Assembly (NCBI RefSeq): GCF_950023065.1
Contig: NC_088678.1
Coordinates: 6,128,580-6,192,579, forward strand
Origin: Planococcus citri
Taxonomy: Eukaryota; Arthropoda; Insecta; Hemiptera; Pseudococcidae
Length of the DNA: 64,000 nucleotides
Direction: 5' to 3'
In this document: positions 1-10,975 of the stretch, in pieces
Numbering within the stretch: the stretch's first letter is position 1
How the letters are laid out: every line of letters begins with the position of its first letter
Notes under the pieces: generated by a model
Told to the model about the DNA's origin: nothing
Databases searched by the model: none
Seen by the model: the letters and a program-made list of their open reading frames with translations, nothing else
Program-made: the position numbers and the translations under genes

Positions 1-960
1 TCATACAACCTTTCAAAAAGTTGCTGGAGGCTCCAAAACGACTTGAAATTCACCAGCAGTCACCTTCGTAGTGTATTGAAATTAGTTTGCAGAATGAATT
101 TCGACTCTCCATCTTGGTTTGATAAAATTTTGGGGAAATTTCAAGTTTCAAAAAACCACTGGAGGCTCCAGTAATGTTCAAAAAAGTCGTTGGAGGCTCT
201 AAAATGACTTGAAATTCACCAGAAGTCGTTTTCAGAGGGTGTTAAAATTGGAGTGTAGAGTAAATTTCAGCTTTCCATCTCTATGTTGATGAAATTTTGT
301 GAAAATTTAAAGTTTCAAAAATCTGCTGGAGGCTTCAGGAATTTTCAAAAAGTCGCTGAAGGATCCAAAACAACTTGAAATTCACCTGCAGTACTTCGTA
401 GCGTATTGAAATTAGTTTTTAGAATAAATTTTAGCTTTATACAACTCCAATTTGATGGAACTTTGTGGGAATTTCGAGTTTCAAAAATTTGCTGGTGGCT
501 TCAGAACTGCTCAAAACGGGTTGAAACCGTTTCCAATCGATTTGGCATGTCGAAAATAGAGTATATCCCAAATTTTAGCTTTCTTGGTCAATTTGGTAAA
601 ATTTTGATTTTTTCCCTCGTTTTTGGCCTAAATTCAATTTTCAAAAATTCACCAAAAATCGAAAAACGCACTTTAGCACTTGAAATTTTGACAGGTGATA
701 AATTTTTGCATAATCTTTCGATCTACTTTTGTAAAGTTTGAAAAAGTTCGTGCAAGTCCTATGTTAAATTAAAACGCAAAATCTGCGATTTCGGCTGACC
801 TGTCAATCAAAATGGCCGCCATTTTGTAAGTAAGGCCAACCTTTTTTTTTTGGCAAGTTTGCTTTAAAATGTTCCTTAGGATGTCCCCTCTAAGAAAAAA
901 GTTGTCCCGGTGGATCGGCGGGGGGGGGGGGGGGCAATTACTCATATTGCCATATGCCGG
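1..960 (-). repeat. Foldback family A, terminal arm (inverted orientation)
   Basis: Tandem units of roughly 120-160 bp carry the core CTGGAGGCTCCAG (for example 159-171) and the phrase gcgtattgaaattag. They run into a terminal module (about 490-960) that contains a G run near 921-936. The same module occurs at 36719-37200 and 63673-64000 in the opposite orientation, and at 45110-45620 in this orientation. The 340-490 stretch is closely matched as an inverted copy at about 42346-42500. No credible coding sequence is present; the short open frames here are repeat-derived. Confidence 0.8.
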
Positions 961-1285
961 ACTATTAGGAGCCATAAGCTAATGTGGGAAGTATGTACGC
1001 ATTAAAAATCTGACTTTTAAGGTGAGGTTCTGAAAAGGTCTTTTAAAAATATTTTCAAGTGCCCAATGTGTTTTCCAAGTTGAAATTATACGTCTGTTTA
1101 CCTCTCATGTAGTACTGCCTTTGAAAAATATAATTTGACCAAAATGTACCGTTTCAGTTACTATTTATTTTTATTTCTTTTTTAGAATCTTTTGAGAGAA
1201 CTTTTTTTTAATAGTTAATTTTTAGCCCTGCAATTAAGATTTTTACCAAGACATCACCGATCCAACTCTATTTTTGTTTTGATAG

Positions 1286-1450
1286 GAAAATCTTGATGAA
1301 GAATACTATCAGTGTCTTTATACCTATCCGGATGTAAAGTTTGGTGCAAATCTACGCAGAGAAGTCAGTACACTTCAATACTTCAATGAGCTGAATATTG
1401 GATCAGTCACTGCAGTACTACAATCCAAACCCTGCAGAGTACCAAGATAA
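1286..1450 (+). pseudogene. KDM4-like histone demethylase exon fragment (JmjN-JmjC linker)
   Basis: A 3' splice site (gatag) is followed by 54 open codons ending in TAA. The frame reads ENLDEEYYQCLYTYPDVKFG, and later NELNIGSVTAVLQ. This matches the order of the KDM4 (JMJD2) segment just before the JmjC core, where an ELERKYW-type motif, a YGADV-type motif and then WNIGRL-x-TILD are found. KDM4 enzymes remove H3K9/H3K36 tri- and dimethylation using Fe(II) and 2-oxoglutarate. Here only the linker and the entry of JmjC survive; no iron ligand is included. The frame ends shortly after the WNIG-equivalent without a clear donor, so I call it a broken piece. Two further KDM4 exon pairs lie downstream at 5974-6328 and 10976-11384. 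The KDM4 assignment is by motif order, not by a search. Confidence 0.5.
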
Positions 1451-2083
1451 TTCGGCTTTCCGGAACCCTATTTTTTTTACTTTGGCTTGTTTGAAGATCA
1501 GGCAGATTTTTATTATACAGAATGAAAAATCTCTGATTATTATTTTTCTTATGTGTTTCAGATGGAATATTTTGCATAATTTCAATCATTATCACACTGA
1601 TGGAAGTGAGAGGAACCATATGGTTCCTTCTCTTCCATCACATGTATCTGAAAAATATTACAAAATTATCTTTCAAATCTTTGTAATGTCTCAAATTTTC
1701 TCTTCTGTGGCTTGTAAGTAGGTATGTTATACAGATAGATTACTTCTGTACTGAAGATGGGATTTACAACATGGACATTATTTATGCGAACTGGTAAAAT
1801 TTTAATACGCATGTTTGTTACTTAATTGAAATTGTATTCATTTTTACCTAGGATAAACATAGTATGATCAAATTTTTGTATAATGCAAAAAATTTACAAA
1901 ACTTGATCAATTACAATGAAAATTGCAAGAAGAATTATAAACATGTTTTTTTTTCATTTTTTCATATAGAACTGGAGTTTATTCGTAAAATATAAATTAT
2001 TGTGCTTCCAAGAAGTGATCCTTGTTTTATATGTGCCCCCCCCCCCATTTCCCAAAAATTAGAAAAATTGAGCAACATATGGC
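1451..2083. other. AT-rich stretch without a supported gene
   Basis: Short open frames occur here on both strands but none has a recognisable motif or convincing splice signals. The 3' end (about 1920-2083), with a T run, a C run and a 'cccaaaaattag' phrase, is the upstream part of the repeated MESNQ-exon unit. Confidence 0.4.
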
Positions 2084-2330
2084 TTATGGGGTTTTCAGGG
2101 GGCCTTGAATGGTCATATCAACTTATTTTTTAGATTTCAACCCACCCGACGGTGCACTTGTTGAAAGATTATTATTTTTCTTTCTTTTGCAGCAGGATAT
2201 GGAGAGTAATCAGACAGAAAATGATACAGCTTCAATATTTCACATGAAGACCCATGGTGAATCCAAGCGGAAGAAAATTTTAATTTAAAACTAACTATGG
2301 GGGAAACACATCCAAACATATGACCATTGT
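2084..2330 (+). pseudogene. MESNQ exon unit, copy 1 (decayed)
   Basis: This is the first of six copies of a unit whose recognisable parts are a C run, 'ttatgggg-ttttcaggg', a TTTTTTAG acceptor, the peptide phrase DGALVERLL, then TTTTGCAG followed by a codon run for RDMESNQT. The coding part is degraded here: the frame breaks after about 30 codons, and the conserved W and SARTFIQN part is not recognisable. The other copies start near 6650, 12420, 15000, 15780 and 18790. Confidence 0.5.
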
Positions 2331-3360
2331 AAGTATACCTTACCTATGATCGCTAACAGGTGAATTGAGTGTTTGATGAGACTCTTATTTTAAAGGAAGT
2401 GATCTCGACGACTGAGGTAAGTATATTTCACTTCAAACATCGATCATTTTTGCGGCAATAAAAAAATAATTTATGAATACCTATGAATTGCAGATAATTG
2501 TTTCATTAAAATATGTAATTTGAATTACCTATAATTAAAGCACTGGTGGGACAAATATTAAAAAACGAAATGGTGATGCTTATCCGAAAAAATGTCAGAA
2601 AGCATAATCTGAAGTAAGTAATTTTACAGATACACCATAGAAGGGAATTACTACTCACGAGGTGCCATACAGATCAAAAGCTTTATTTTTACATCATGGA
2701 ATTGAAAGTGAAGTGGATGTGAACAAAAATTTTGAATAACAATATTGGAAATTATCGACTCCCAATTTCGAAATCAAATTAAAACTATTAGAACTTTCAA
2801 AACCACCAAAAAGCTTATTCGAATCCAATTTCATAGGAGAATTATTACCTATATTTAATCTAGTTAATAGGGCTTACCATTGTTATCCTCCCTAAATATC
2901 TATCTATCTATTTATCAAATTATGGTGGGACATAAATGTAAGAAAAAACAGACCTCCACCAGTAGCCCCGCGTAAATATAAAATAGTACAAACACAAAAT
3001 GATTCGGAAATAAATGATTTGGAAGCATCCCAAATGTGACCATAACCCGAACTTGACCTTGTATATTTTCCCACACATGATAGGGGACCATTATAATTAT
3101 TATGTGTAATTTATATCATTATGCCCCAGTAGCCACTAAGGTGTGAGGTCACCCCTTCTGAAAGGAGGGGGGAAGCCTTACACCTTCTTTAATTATAATT
3201 ATATGAATTCTGCAAATAAATCTGTGATGTAAATTTTTTTTTTGTTTTGTTTGTTATTGTTAGATAAAAAATTTGTTAAGTACTTGAGTGATTTTTATGA
3301 CAAAGCAGTAATCGCAGACGATTTGAAACAATTACAGAATTTTTTTAAACAGAATTAAAG
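2331..3360. other. Intergenic AT-rich sequence, no supported gene
   Basis: No convincing coding frame. The stretch has several GTAAGT-like donors (for example near 2418) and small exon-like scraps. The phrase around 2490-2530 (attgtttcattaaaatatgt) recurs at about 5378-5420, showing that it belongs to the local duplication. Confidence 0.4.
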
Positions 3361-3717
3361 AGGCAATCCAGAAAAAAGTAAGTAATCTTCTAATTAAACA
3401 GGAAAAAATCCAGTTTCAAACGCCTGAATTGTAAATTTGGAGCAACTGCTGGATTCACTGATCTCCGGATCAGTAAAACACGCAGAGTTTATGACTCTTC
3501 TTGCCAGAATAAAGAAACCGTCTTGCACTGGTGATTTCTCAACTAAATATAAATTATGTCTTCTCAGACCTTAGGGAACATGGGTACAGTGGGTGCTACA
3601 GCAGTAAGCAAAGAACAAAATTTAATGGATCCTCAACCTACCCATATTCTAGTCAAACTGGTGCCCCCATCTCTAAATCTGCACATTGACAAGGCAAACA
3701 TGCCGGACACGAGATAA
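3361..3717 (+). pseudogene. Repeated small-exon gene fragment (GKNPVSN exon plus a 53-codon ORF)
   Basis: A 3' splice site (attaaacag) precedes the reading GKNPVSNA-stop-IVNLEQLLDSL, then ISGSVKHAEFMTLLARIK. One TGA interrupts the frame. It is followed by an ATG at 3556 opening 53 codons (starts MSSQTLGNMGTVGATAVSKE, ends HIDKANMPDTR, TAA at 3715-3717). The same two modules recur: the second near 5125-5215, the first twice at 10047-10260. I do not recognise the protein family. The retained splice signals and repeated peptide suggest a real multi-exon gene that was duplicated and is decaying. Confidence 0.4.
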
Positions 3718-3769
3718 CCAGCTAGGAAAATATGTATCATTGAGACAATGTCACCATTGTACATGCGTG

Positions 3770-4625
3770 AACTGCAGATTGTTGCAGTACAATGAATGAA
3801 GTTTGCGGTAAATTTAATTAAATTATTTTAAAATTATTATAGGTATTTAGGTACATATTATTTTCAGAAAAATTCAGCATAAATTGCTTAAATTATTTCA
3901 CAAAACATGTTACAATTACATAAAACTATAAATTGAAACCAACCGAAAGTTGGGTTTCAAAAGTAACAATTTCTAAGCCAGCATACTTAATAAAATTGCC
4001 AACAATATTGACAAAAAGTGATCAAATTGCAGTAAAATTGAGCTAATCTTGAGCCAACATAATTGAACCCAAATAAGATTAATTAAAAGATTGTATAATG
4101 TTCATCGACAGTTCTTCATCTATAAAACGGATTTATTATTCGAAATAGTTATAAATAGGTAAAAATAAAAATTATTAAAAAATACCATCGAAATAGCTAA
4201 AACTCATACGATAGCTTTTAGTATACGTCATCGAAGATAATTACTTTGTAATTAATGTACATTATTTAAACGTTGTAATATTCATGTACAATACAAAGTT
4301 TCACACGCAACCTACTACCATGAGAAATTATTGAACTATTTATCATTAAGGAAGTGAGGATAAAATCTCATTGCTCTCGGAGCTGAGTTGTTGCAGTAAG
4401 ATGAATGAATTTTGCGGTAAATTTAATTAGATTATTTTAAAATTATTATAGGTATTTACATATTATTTTCAGAAAAATTCAGCATAAATTGCTTAAATTA
4501 TTTCACAAAACATGTTAAAATTACATAAAACTATAAATTGAAATCAACCGAAAGTTGGGTTTCAAAAGTATAACAATTTCTACGCCAGCATACTAAAATC
4601 GCCAACAATATTGACAAAATGTGTG
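3770..4625 (+). repeat. Local tandem duplication (about 210-bp units at 3780-3990 and 4391-4600)
   Basis: The sequence starting gttgcagta-aatgaatga (3780) and running through ttgggtttcaaaagta is repeated at 4391-4600 with only scattered substitutions and small indels. The interval between the copies is AT-rich and shows no coding potential. Confidence 0.75.
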
Positions 4626-5973
4626 AAAACTGCTCAGTGGATAAAATTGTTATTTTACCAATGCGGTTAGATGAGGGCACTACCAAAAAAACGAATTGTG
4701 AAATGATAAATTATCATGCTTCAATGAAGTGATTTCGTTTTGTATGTTGTATGTATATATTCCTAATGGAGAACAACCCCCGCAATAACACATTTTTCCC
4801 ATACCACTTTGACACCAAAGTTCCAGATAAACATTTCTATCAGAACTATCAGAACAACTGTACCTATTTCTGAAATAGAGATATTTAACTTTATTTATAT
4901 GTTGCTGTGTACATTCATATAATAAAAAAGACGCCGTGAATCGTCTAGTTGGAGCTCAAAACGTTGAGAAATATAAAAATTTTAAACGCCGCATTCATTT
5001 TTTCAAGGTCGGGCGTACTGCAATATAACTATCTTTTTTTTTACAACACTGATTTAATTTCAGGAGTCAAACTTAGAATATTATTGTAAGGATTTAGAGT
5101 TTATGACTCTTGTTACCAGATATCTTCTCCCTTAGGGAACATGGATACAGTGAGTGAGTGCTACAGCAGTAAGCAAAGAACAAAATGGATCCTCGACCTA
5201 CCCAACATTAGACATAAAATCAGTATTCAATGTACAAATATTTCTTTGTTTTCAGTATTCTATGTAAGTAAGTAGTTATCCTGTCTGCAATATTCAACAG
5301 AAAGACAAAATTCTAACAATGATGAGCTGTGGGGGGGGGGATTAGACTATGTGATCTATCAGCTCATGCCTTTGATAATTATTTCATTAAAATATGTAAT
5401 TTGAATTACCTAATTAAAACACTGATGGGACAAATTTTATTAAAAAATGAAATGGAGATGCTTATCCATTGCCAAATACTGACTAGACTAGCTGATCCAC
5501 TTGTTGCTATAGGGTCAAACAATATTCAAATGTTATTATTTTTTTTTTTTAGTTTCTATTCAGGAAGTGAAGCCGACTCTACAAGAGTTTCAAAATTTTG
5601 AAGAATATATACCTATCCAAAATAGGAGCTGAAAATAAACATCTGACCGGTATTGTTAAAGTAGGTATACTGAGTATTTCATTAAAAAGCATTCTATTGT
5701 TAAGGTATCCTTTCATTGAAAGTTTGTTTTTATTTAGATTATACTGCCACCTGATTGCGGACTAACAGACAAAAATTCATCAGAGGTTGTGTCAAGTAAG
5801 ATTAAGCCTATTTCACTATGTGAACTGTGTTGACTGTACACAACATAACTCGTATTTTAAATGTAAATTTACTATAGGTGGCAAATTGTCCAGTAAGTAA
5901 CTCATTTGCATGATTTTCTAATTTTTGTATGTTTTTGTAAGTTTAACACAGCCATTTGTTTTCTGTTTGACAG
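4626..5973. other. Decayed duplicate of the 3.3-3.7 kb gene fragment in AT-rich sequence
   Basis: 5090-5215 repeats the 'gagtttatgactctt ... ttagggaacatgg ... cagtaagcaaagaac' part of 3490-3620 with indels that break the frame. A G run lies at 5331-5340. The 90-codon frame at 5329-5601 has low-complexity, AT-driven composition and I do not support it as a gene. Confidence 0.4.
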
Positions 5974-6328
5974 TCCTTTAATCTGGGACAGCAGCTAAAT
6001 ACCATATTAGATAGAATGATTGATGCGAAAAAAGAGATTCCTGGAATAAACAGCTGGTACCTGTACTTTGGAACATTCAGAAGTACATTCGGATGGCACA
6101 CAGAAGATTACAATTTGTACTCCATAAATTAGTTACATTGGGGCGCACCAAAGACTTGGTGAGTTTTTTAGTGCATTGATTCTTTCACGTTTACCTGAGA
6201 CACCAGGTAATGTTTTATGTTTTTCAATGTAGGTATGCCATTTCACCAAAATACACAATGTGGTGGTGTTGTGACAAATTTGTGCAAAGGAAGCACCGTG
6301 TAATTTTGCCTGCGGCCTTGCAAGAATT
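5974..6328 (+). pseudogene. KDM4-like JmjC histone demethylase, two exons, copy 1 (stop in JmjC)
   Basis: Two exons in the right order with matching splice phases. Exon 5974-6158 follows a cag acceptor and ends before GTGAGT. It reads SFNLGQQLNTILD, then GINSWYLYFGTFRSTF, GWHTEDYNLYSIN, stop, LHWGAPKTW. Exon 6233-6328 follows tttcaatgtag and completes the split Trp codon to give WYAISPKY, then CCDKFVQRKHRVILPAALQEL, ending at GTAAGC. These are the KDM4 JmjC landmarks YLYFG, the Fe(II)-binding His-x-Glu in WHTED, LYSINYLH-G-PK-WYAIPP, and the LRHK-x-x-LISP segment. The iron His-x-Glu pair is intact, but Tyr after SIN is a TAG stop. The second exon lacks about 45 bp present in copy 2. The distal half of JmjC with the second His ligand is not found. 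Very likely a pseudogene. Confidence 0.7.
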
Positions 6329-6649
6329 GTAAGCATGTCATTCCCAATCTTACTGTCTCCATTACTCAAAAATTTATCATTATGATGAAAATCGCGCAAA
6401 GAATTATAAACATGGTTAAAACTGACGCATCAGTTAATAAAAATTATAATAAATTAAAGAAAAATTAGAAAAAAGGAATAAAACTTTGCAAAAAGTATTT
6501 GTTTTTTTTTTTCTTTTTTTCATAGTAGAATAATTGTAATTTTTTTGTGAAATAATGAATTATTACTTATGCTTCAAGGAAGTGATCTCATTTTTGTATG
6601 TTGTATGTATATATTCCTAATAGAGAACACCCCCCGCAACTACACTTAC
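6329..6649 (+). repeat. Upstream flank of MESNQ unit copy 2
   Basis: 'actgacgcatcagttaataaaaattataat', a run of aaa-ttag phrases, 'ctttgcaaaaagta-ttgtttttt' and 'gtgaaata' form a module repeated near 11470-11500, 12040-12300, 14830-14960 and 15620-15730. It contains no coding frame. Confidence 0.6.
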
Positions 6650-6982
6650 AGGGGTTCTCAGGGGGTCTTGAAGGTAATATCAACTTACTTTTTAGATTTC
6701 AGCCCATTGGACGGTGCACTTGTTGAAAGATTATTATTTCTCTTTCTTTTGCAGCGGGATATGGAGAGTAATCAAACAAAAAAGATACAGCTTCAATTTC
6801 TTAGGAAGACAAATGGTCAACCTGGGCAGAAGAAAAGTTCAAATGGAAACATTCTATGGGCGGTCCATGGAACACAAAGTCTGCCAAGACAGTCATTCAG
6901 AATTATTGGATAATAAGCGGCTCAAGGCCAAGAAAAATCAGTGCTCCCAAGGCATCCTGATTATCTGGTTCATAGTGATGTA
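6650..6982 (+). pseudogene. MESNQ exon unit, copy 2 (frameshifted)
   Basis: The TTTTGCAG acceptor puts the exon start at 6755. The start RDMESNQTK is in frame, but the next run of A lacks a base relative to the copies at 12540 and 15138, so the later segments (KWSTW, SARTFIQN, ISRSRPRK) are in another frame. It ends at the same 'ggttcatagtga' boundary as copy 3. No known family recognised. Confidence 0.6.
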
Positions 6983-7145
6983 CACCAGGGTTAGTGAGAA
7001 TACTTATAAATCTAGAGATCCAGTTTGCTTTGATACAATTTTAACAGTACCATTGTGTTGAACTGTGTCAACAGATTCAAATATATGACATGACCATTGT
7101 AAGTATGTATATGTTACCTATACAAGATCACTTCAGGAGACGATA

Positions 7146-8000
7146 GTGCCCAAAAATACTCGGCTTCCCAAGCAGGAAACTCAAGTAAAGCAAAAAGAAA
7201 CCGAAATAAGAGAAGTAAAGACAATGTATGTCACTGAAAAGGCCAATAATTCTTTGCCCTCCAAGGGAAAATCGGCTTCTGAGGTAAAGGACAAACTACT
7301 GAAACAAATAGATACCTGTAGAAAACTGGTGAACAACAGCGGCAATATAAAAACAACTATTCAAGAAGGGATCCTGGCCACTCTTGAAGAGATGGAAGAA
7401 TTTTCAGTAAATCTCACAAATGTAGTCAAAGAAGAAGTAGCCAAGTCAGTGAAAAAGCTTGCTGAGCAAATTGACAGCATAACACAACAACTTAAGGGTT
7501 CACTGGACCCCATAGCAAAGAAAACTAAGAAAAATCCACAACTTGCCATGCACCAGCTACCGGATGGCACGGAAAAGTATGACGTTGATAGAGCAATTCT
7601 AAATGCAACAGGCGAATAAGCCCACTTTATCAGAATAATGAAATACAAATACAATGACCCCACTTCAGGGTCATTTGCAATATGCACAGTATCTCCAAAC
7701 TCTTGGCAAACACTGGTGAGAAAGTATGGGAAAATATTCATGGAGTGTGGCTGGTCAGTCTGCCCTGTAAAGAATAGTGTGCAACCTGTAAAGTGTCTCA
7801 AGTGTCACTCATACGGACACGTTATGAAACAGTATAAACTGGAACAAGAAGTACCCTATAACCCAACAGAATGCGTCAATTGTATAAGAGCCAACACAAA
7901 CAACAAAAATAACAAATATGATACAAAACATGTCACCCACTCTCAAACATGCCCATGCTTATTGAACCACATCAAGTCCATAACTGACACTTATAAATAA
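7146..8000 (+). pseudogene. R1-clade-like non-LTR retrotransposon ORF1 (gag-like), broken
   Basis: Two open stretches in the same frame, 7146-7619 and 7638-8000, are separated by one TAA (7617-7619). The first half is lysine- and glutamate-rich with a predicted coiled coil (residues about 40-120). The second reads YKYNDPTSGSFAICTVSP, then GWSVCPVKNSVQPVKCLKC, HSYGHVMKQY. This is the usual R1/Jockey-type gag arrangement: a beta-strand block ending in GW-x-x-C-x-VK, then CX2C-X4-H zinc knuckles. The fourth ligand of the first knuckle is Tyr instead of Cys, and a second Cys/His cluster (CVNC ... THSQTC) follows. ORF1 proteins bind element RNA for target-primed reverse transcription. No ORF2 (endonuclease or reverse transcriptase) is seen nearby, so this is a 5' fragment. 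The zinc-knuckle change and the stop mark it as dead. Confidence 0.65.
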
Positions 8001-8358
8001 ATTGAGGATTCTAATCTATCATGAAACCATATTAGTGGAGCAGATAATGCATGAAACAACATACCGATGCATTCGATTGTAGGCACAAACAAATACACAT
8101 GGACTTTGACAACAAATGTTCAGATAGGGGCATTCTTCCCCCCCCCCTCGGCTTTCCAAGTAATTAATCGAATTTACTTTGTAAACCGTGATATGTATAA
8201 CCATAGTAACAGGCTAAATTATTGCTGTTGATCATAAGTTTTGTTTGAAAATTTAAATTTATTATAAAACTCATTTCCGTAGTTTCTTTAAAAATTAGAA
8301 AAAATTTGTTTTTTTGTGTTCTTTGCAGCCACAAGAAAAAATGGAAGTAGACCCATTA
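8001..8358. other. Spacer between LINE fragment and foldback element
   Basis: AT-rich, with a C run near 8141-8149. The phrase 'cataccgatgca-tcgattgtaggcacaa' (about 8060-8092) recurs near 10448-10478, so this spacer is also part of the local duplications. No gene seen. Confidence 0.4.
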
Positions 8359-8360
8359 TA

Positions 8361-9932
8361 CAGTATGACACAAAAGTAGTGTTCGGTGGCGTTTATTTCT
8401 AAGTGGAAAGAGCTAGAGAGATGAATGAAGCGGCGTTGAGTAGGGAAAAATAAGGGCTTTCAAAAGCAAGCTTGAAAATTTCAGGCCCATGCACAGGGTG
8501 TCCACAAATTGAAAAACCGGTTTGGTCAAAAAATTCAAACTGGTTTTTATTGGCGCAGTTTATTCTACACACTAAGGCGACAAAAACGTGATATGAATTT
8601 TTTGAAACCGGTTCGTTGATTTGCAACCAGTTAACAAAAAATACCCAAAAATTGAAGATAGAGAAAAAAGTTTGAAACAAAAGTTGTAGAGCGTGAAAAA
8701 TTACACAGTTCTGTCTAATCTTATTTTGAAACCGGTTCATTGGTTTGCATTTAGAAACCAGTTTTTGACAATCACCTAAAAATTGAAGATAGAGAAAAAT
8801 GCTTGAAACAAAAGTTGTAGAGCGTGAAAAATTGAACCATTTTCGCTGATCGGATTTTGAAACCGGTTCATTAATTTGCAACCAATTATCAAAATTACCT
8901 AAATATTAGAGACCGAGAAAAAATCTTGAAACAAAAGTTGTAGAGCGTGAAAAATTACACAATTCTGTCTAATCACATTTTGAAACCGGTTCATTGGTTA
9001 GCATTTAGCAACCAGTTTTTGACAATCACCTAAAAATTGAAGATAGAGAAAAATGCTTGGAACAAAAGTTGTAGAGCGTGAAAAATTGAACCATTTTCGC
9101 TGATCGGATTTTGAAACCAGTTCATTAAATCGCAGCAAACCATCAAAAGTTACCTGATTGTAAGTTAATTAGTCATTTTCAAAATCCGGTCAGCACAAAT
9201 GGTTCAATTTTTCACACTCTACAACTTTTATTTCAAGAATTTTTCTCTACCTTCACTTTTCAGGTGATTGTCTAAAACTGGTTGCTAAATGCGAACCAAT
9301 GAACCGGTTTCAAAATGTGATTGAACTGAATTGTTTAATTTTTCAAGCCCCACAACTTTTGTTTCAAGCTTTTTTATCAATCTTCAATTTTTAGGTAATT
9401 TTGATAACTGGTTGCAAATTAATGAACTGGTTTCAAAATCCGATCAGCAGAAATAGTTCAATTTTTCACGCTCTACAACTTTTGTTTCAAGCATTTTTCT
9501 CTATCTTCAATTTTTAGGTGATTGTCAAAAACTGGTTTCTAAATGCGAACCAATGAACCGGTTTCAAAATGTGATTAGACAGAATTGTGTAATTTTTCAC
9601 AGTCTACAACTTTTGTTTCAAACTTTTTTCTCTATCTTCAATTTTTGGGTATTTTTTGTTAACCGGTTGCAAATTAACAAACCGGTTTCAAAAAATTCAT
9701 ATCACGTTTTTGTCGCCTTAGTGTGTAGAATACATTGCACCAATAAAAACCAGTTTGAATTTTTTGACCAAACCGGTTTTTCAATTTGTGGACACCCTGT
9801 GCATGGGCCTGAAATTTTCAAGCTTGCTTTTGAAAGCCCTTATTTTTCCCTACTCAACGCCGCTTCATTCATCTCTCTAGCTCTTTCCACTTAAAAATAA
9901 ATGCCACCGAACACTACTTTTGTGTCATACTG
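8361..9932. mobile_element. 1.57-kb foldback mariner-type MITE with TA flanks
   Basis: The two halves are near-perfect inverted copies about an axis at about 9147. The ends are CAGTATGACACAAAAGTAGT (left) and its complement (right), each flanked by TA (8359-8360 and 9933-9934), as expected for Tc1/mariner-type insertions. Each arm holds about four direct repeats of roughly 130 bp with the phrases aacaaaagttgtagagcgtg and gaaaccggttcatt. A second inverted terminus, CAGGGTGTCCAC, lies inside at about 8496 and 9792, suggesting a MITE within a MITE. No transposase is encoded. Open frames of up to 160 codons arise from the repeats and mirror each other. Confidence 0.9.
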
Positions 9933-9989
9933 TAGTTATTGATACCAGGTTTCTCAGTCATCACTGCGTTGACATTGATGATAGGAAAA

Positions 9990-10270
9990 TATAATCTCAG
10001 CAATCCAGAAAAAAGATACTAAGTATGTATTCTTCTAATTCAACAGGAAAAAATCCAGTTTCAAACACACAAATTGCAAATCTAGAGCAACTGGTAGATT
10101 CACTGATCTCCGGCAATCCACAATCCAGAAAAAAGTAAGTAAGTATTCTTCTAATTCAACAGGAAAAAATCCAGTTTCAAACGCCCGAATTGTAAATTCG
10201 GAGCATCTGCTGGATTTCACTGATATCCGGATCAGTGAAACACAAAGAGTTTATGACTCTTATTAACAGA
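9990..10270 (+). pseudogene. GKNPVSN exon, two consecutive copies
   Basis: An exon at 10047-10134 follows a ttcaacag acceptor and ends at AAAAAA|GTAAGT. It reads GKNPVSNTQIANLEQLVDSL, then ISGNPQSRK. A second copy with its own acceptor starts at 10163 (GKNPVSNARIVNSEHLLDF), and the third related copy is at about 3406. Intact splice signals on both sides of the first exon argue for a genuine exon duplicated in place. Family unknown. Confidence 0.45.
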
Positions 10271-10680
10271 ATAGGTGAAGAAACTGTCTAAAGGGCAATG
10301 TTCATCTGTATGAACAAAATAAGACAAGAAACTGGACAAAAATATCCCAAATTAGAAATGATTATTGAATAAGCTATGATAAGGTAGGGAGCCTGCAAGC
10401 AGAAATTATATGTTAGAGCCCAGGGTATTATACTTAGAAATAAACGACATACCGATGCATTTGATTGTAGGCACAAGTATGTAGATAGGGTTTCAAAAAA
10501 TGAAATTAAAATTTCTTAAGAAAACAAAGTCTAGATGCAATGGTTTTCAAGTGTATAAAAATAAAAGCTCCACTGAACCTCAAAAAGTATGCCTAAATCC
10601 CTGGCATTTTGAATACGAATTTGATCAGCCAGAAGCACCTAACCGAGGGGTAAACCTGTAAAATATTATGTCATCAATCC

Positions 10681-10893
10681 ATGTATTTTAAATGTAAATT
10701 TACTAGGTGGCAACTGCCTTACCACAAAACCCAGGGTTCTTTATGCAAGAATGTGATGGAGAAAAAACATGAGCAGAATACTTACATGTCAGTGGAGCAA
10801 TTTGAAATTATGGCAAAAGAATACGAAGGCCAAAGAATAGGAAAACCTATACTGGCGTACACTTCACAAACGCAAACGAATACTCGTATATAG
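10681..10893 (+). pseudogene. Possible JmjN-end fragment of the KDM4-like gene
   Basis: A 70-codon frame lies about 80 bp upstream of the second KDM4-like JmjC exon. The segment YMSVEQFEIMAKEYEG resembles the KDM4 phrase MTVREFRKIANSDKY that follows JmjN. The rest of the frame has no visible similarity, and the ATG is not necessarily a start. Position supports the assignment; sequence support is weak. Confidence 0.25.
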
Positions 10894-10975
10894 CGCTAGT
10901 AGGTAACTCATTTGCATGATTTTTTAATTTTTGTATGTTTTTGTAAGTTTAACACATTCGTTTTCTGTTTGGCAG

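Noticed and set aside
7361..7801. 146-codon minus-strand frame
   Set aside because: Antisense to the R1-like ORF1, whose zinc-knuckle motifs define the coding strand.
8399..9894. Open frames of 160 and 113 codons on opposite strands
   Set aside because: They are mirror images within the palindromic MITE and encode the tandem repeat; no independent coding support.
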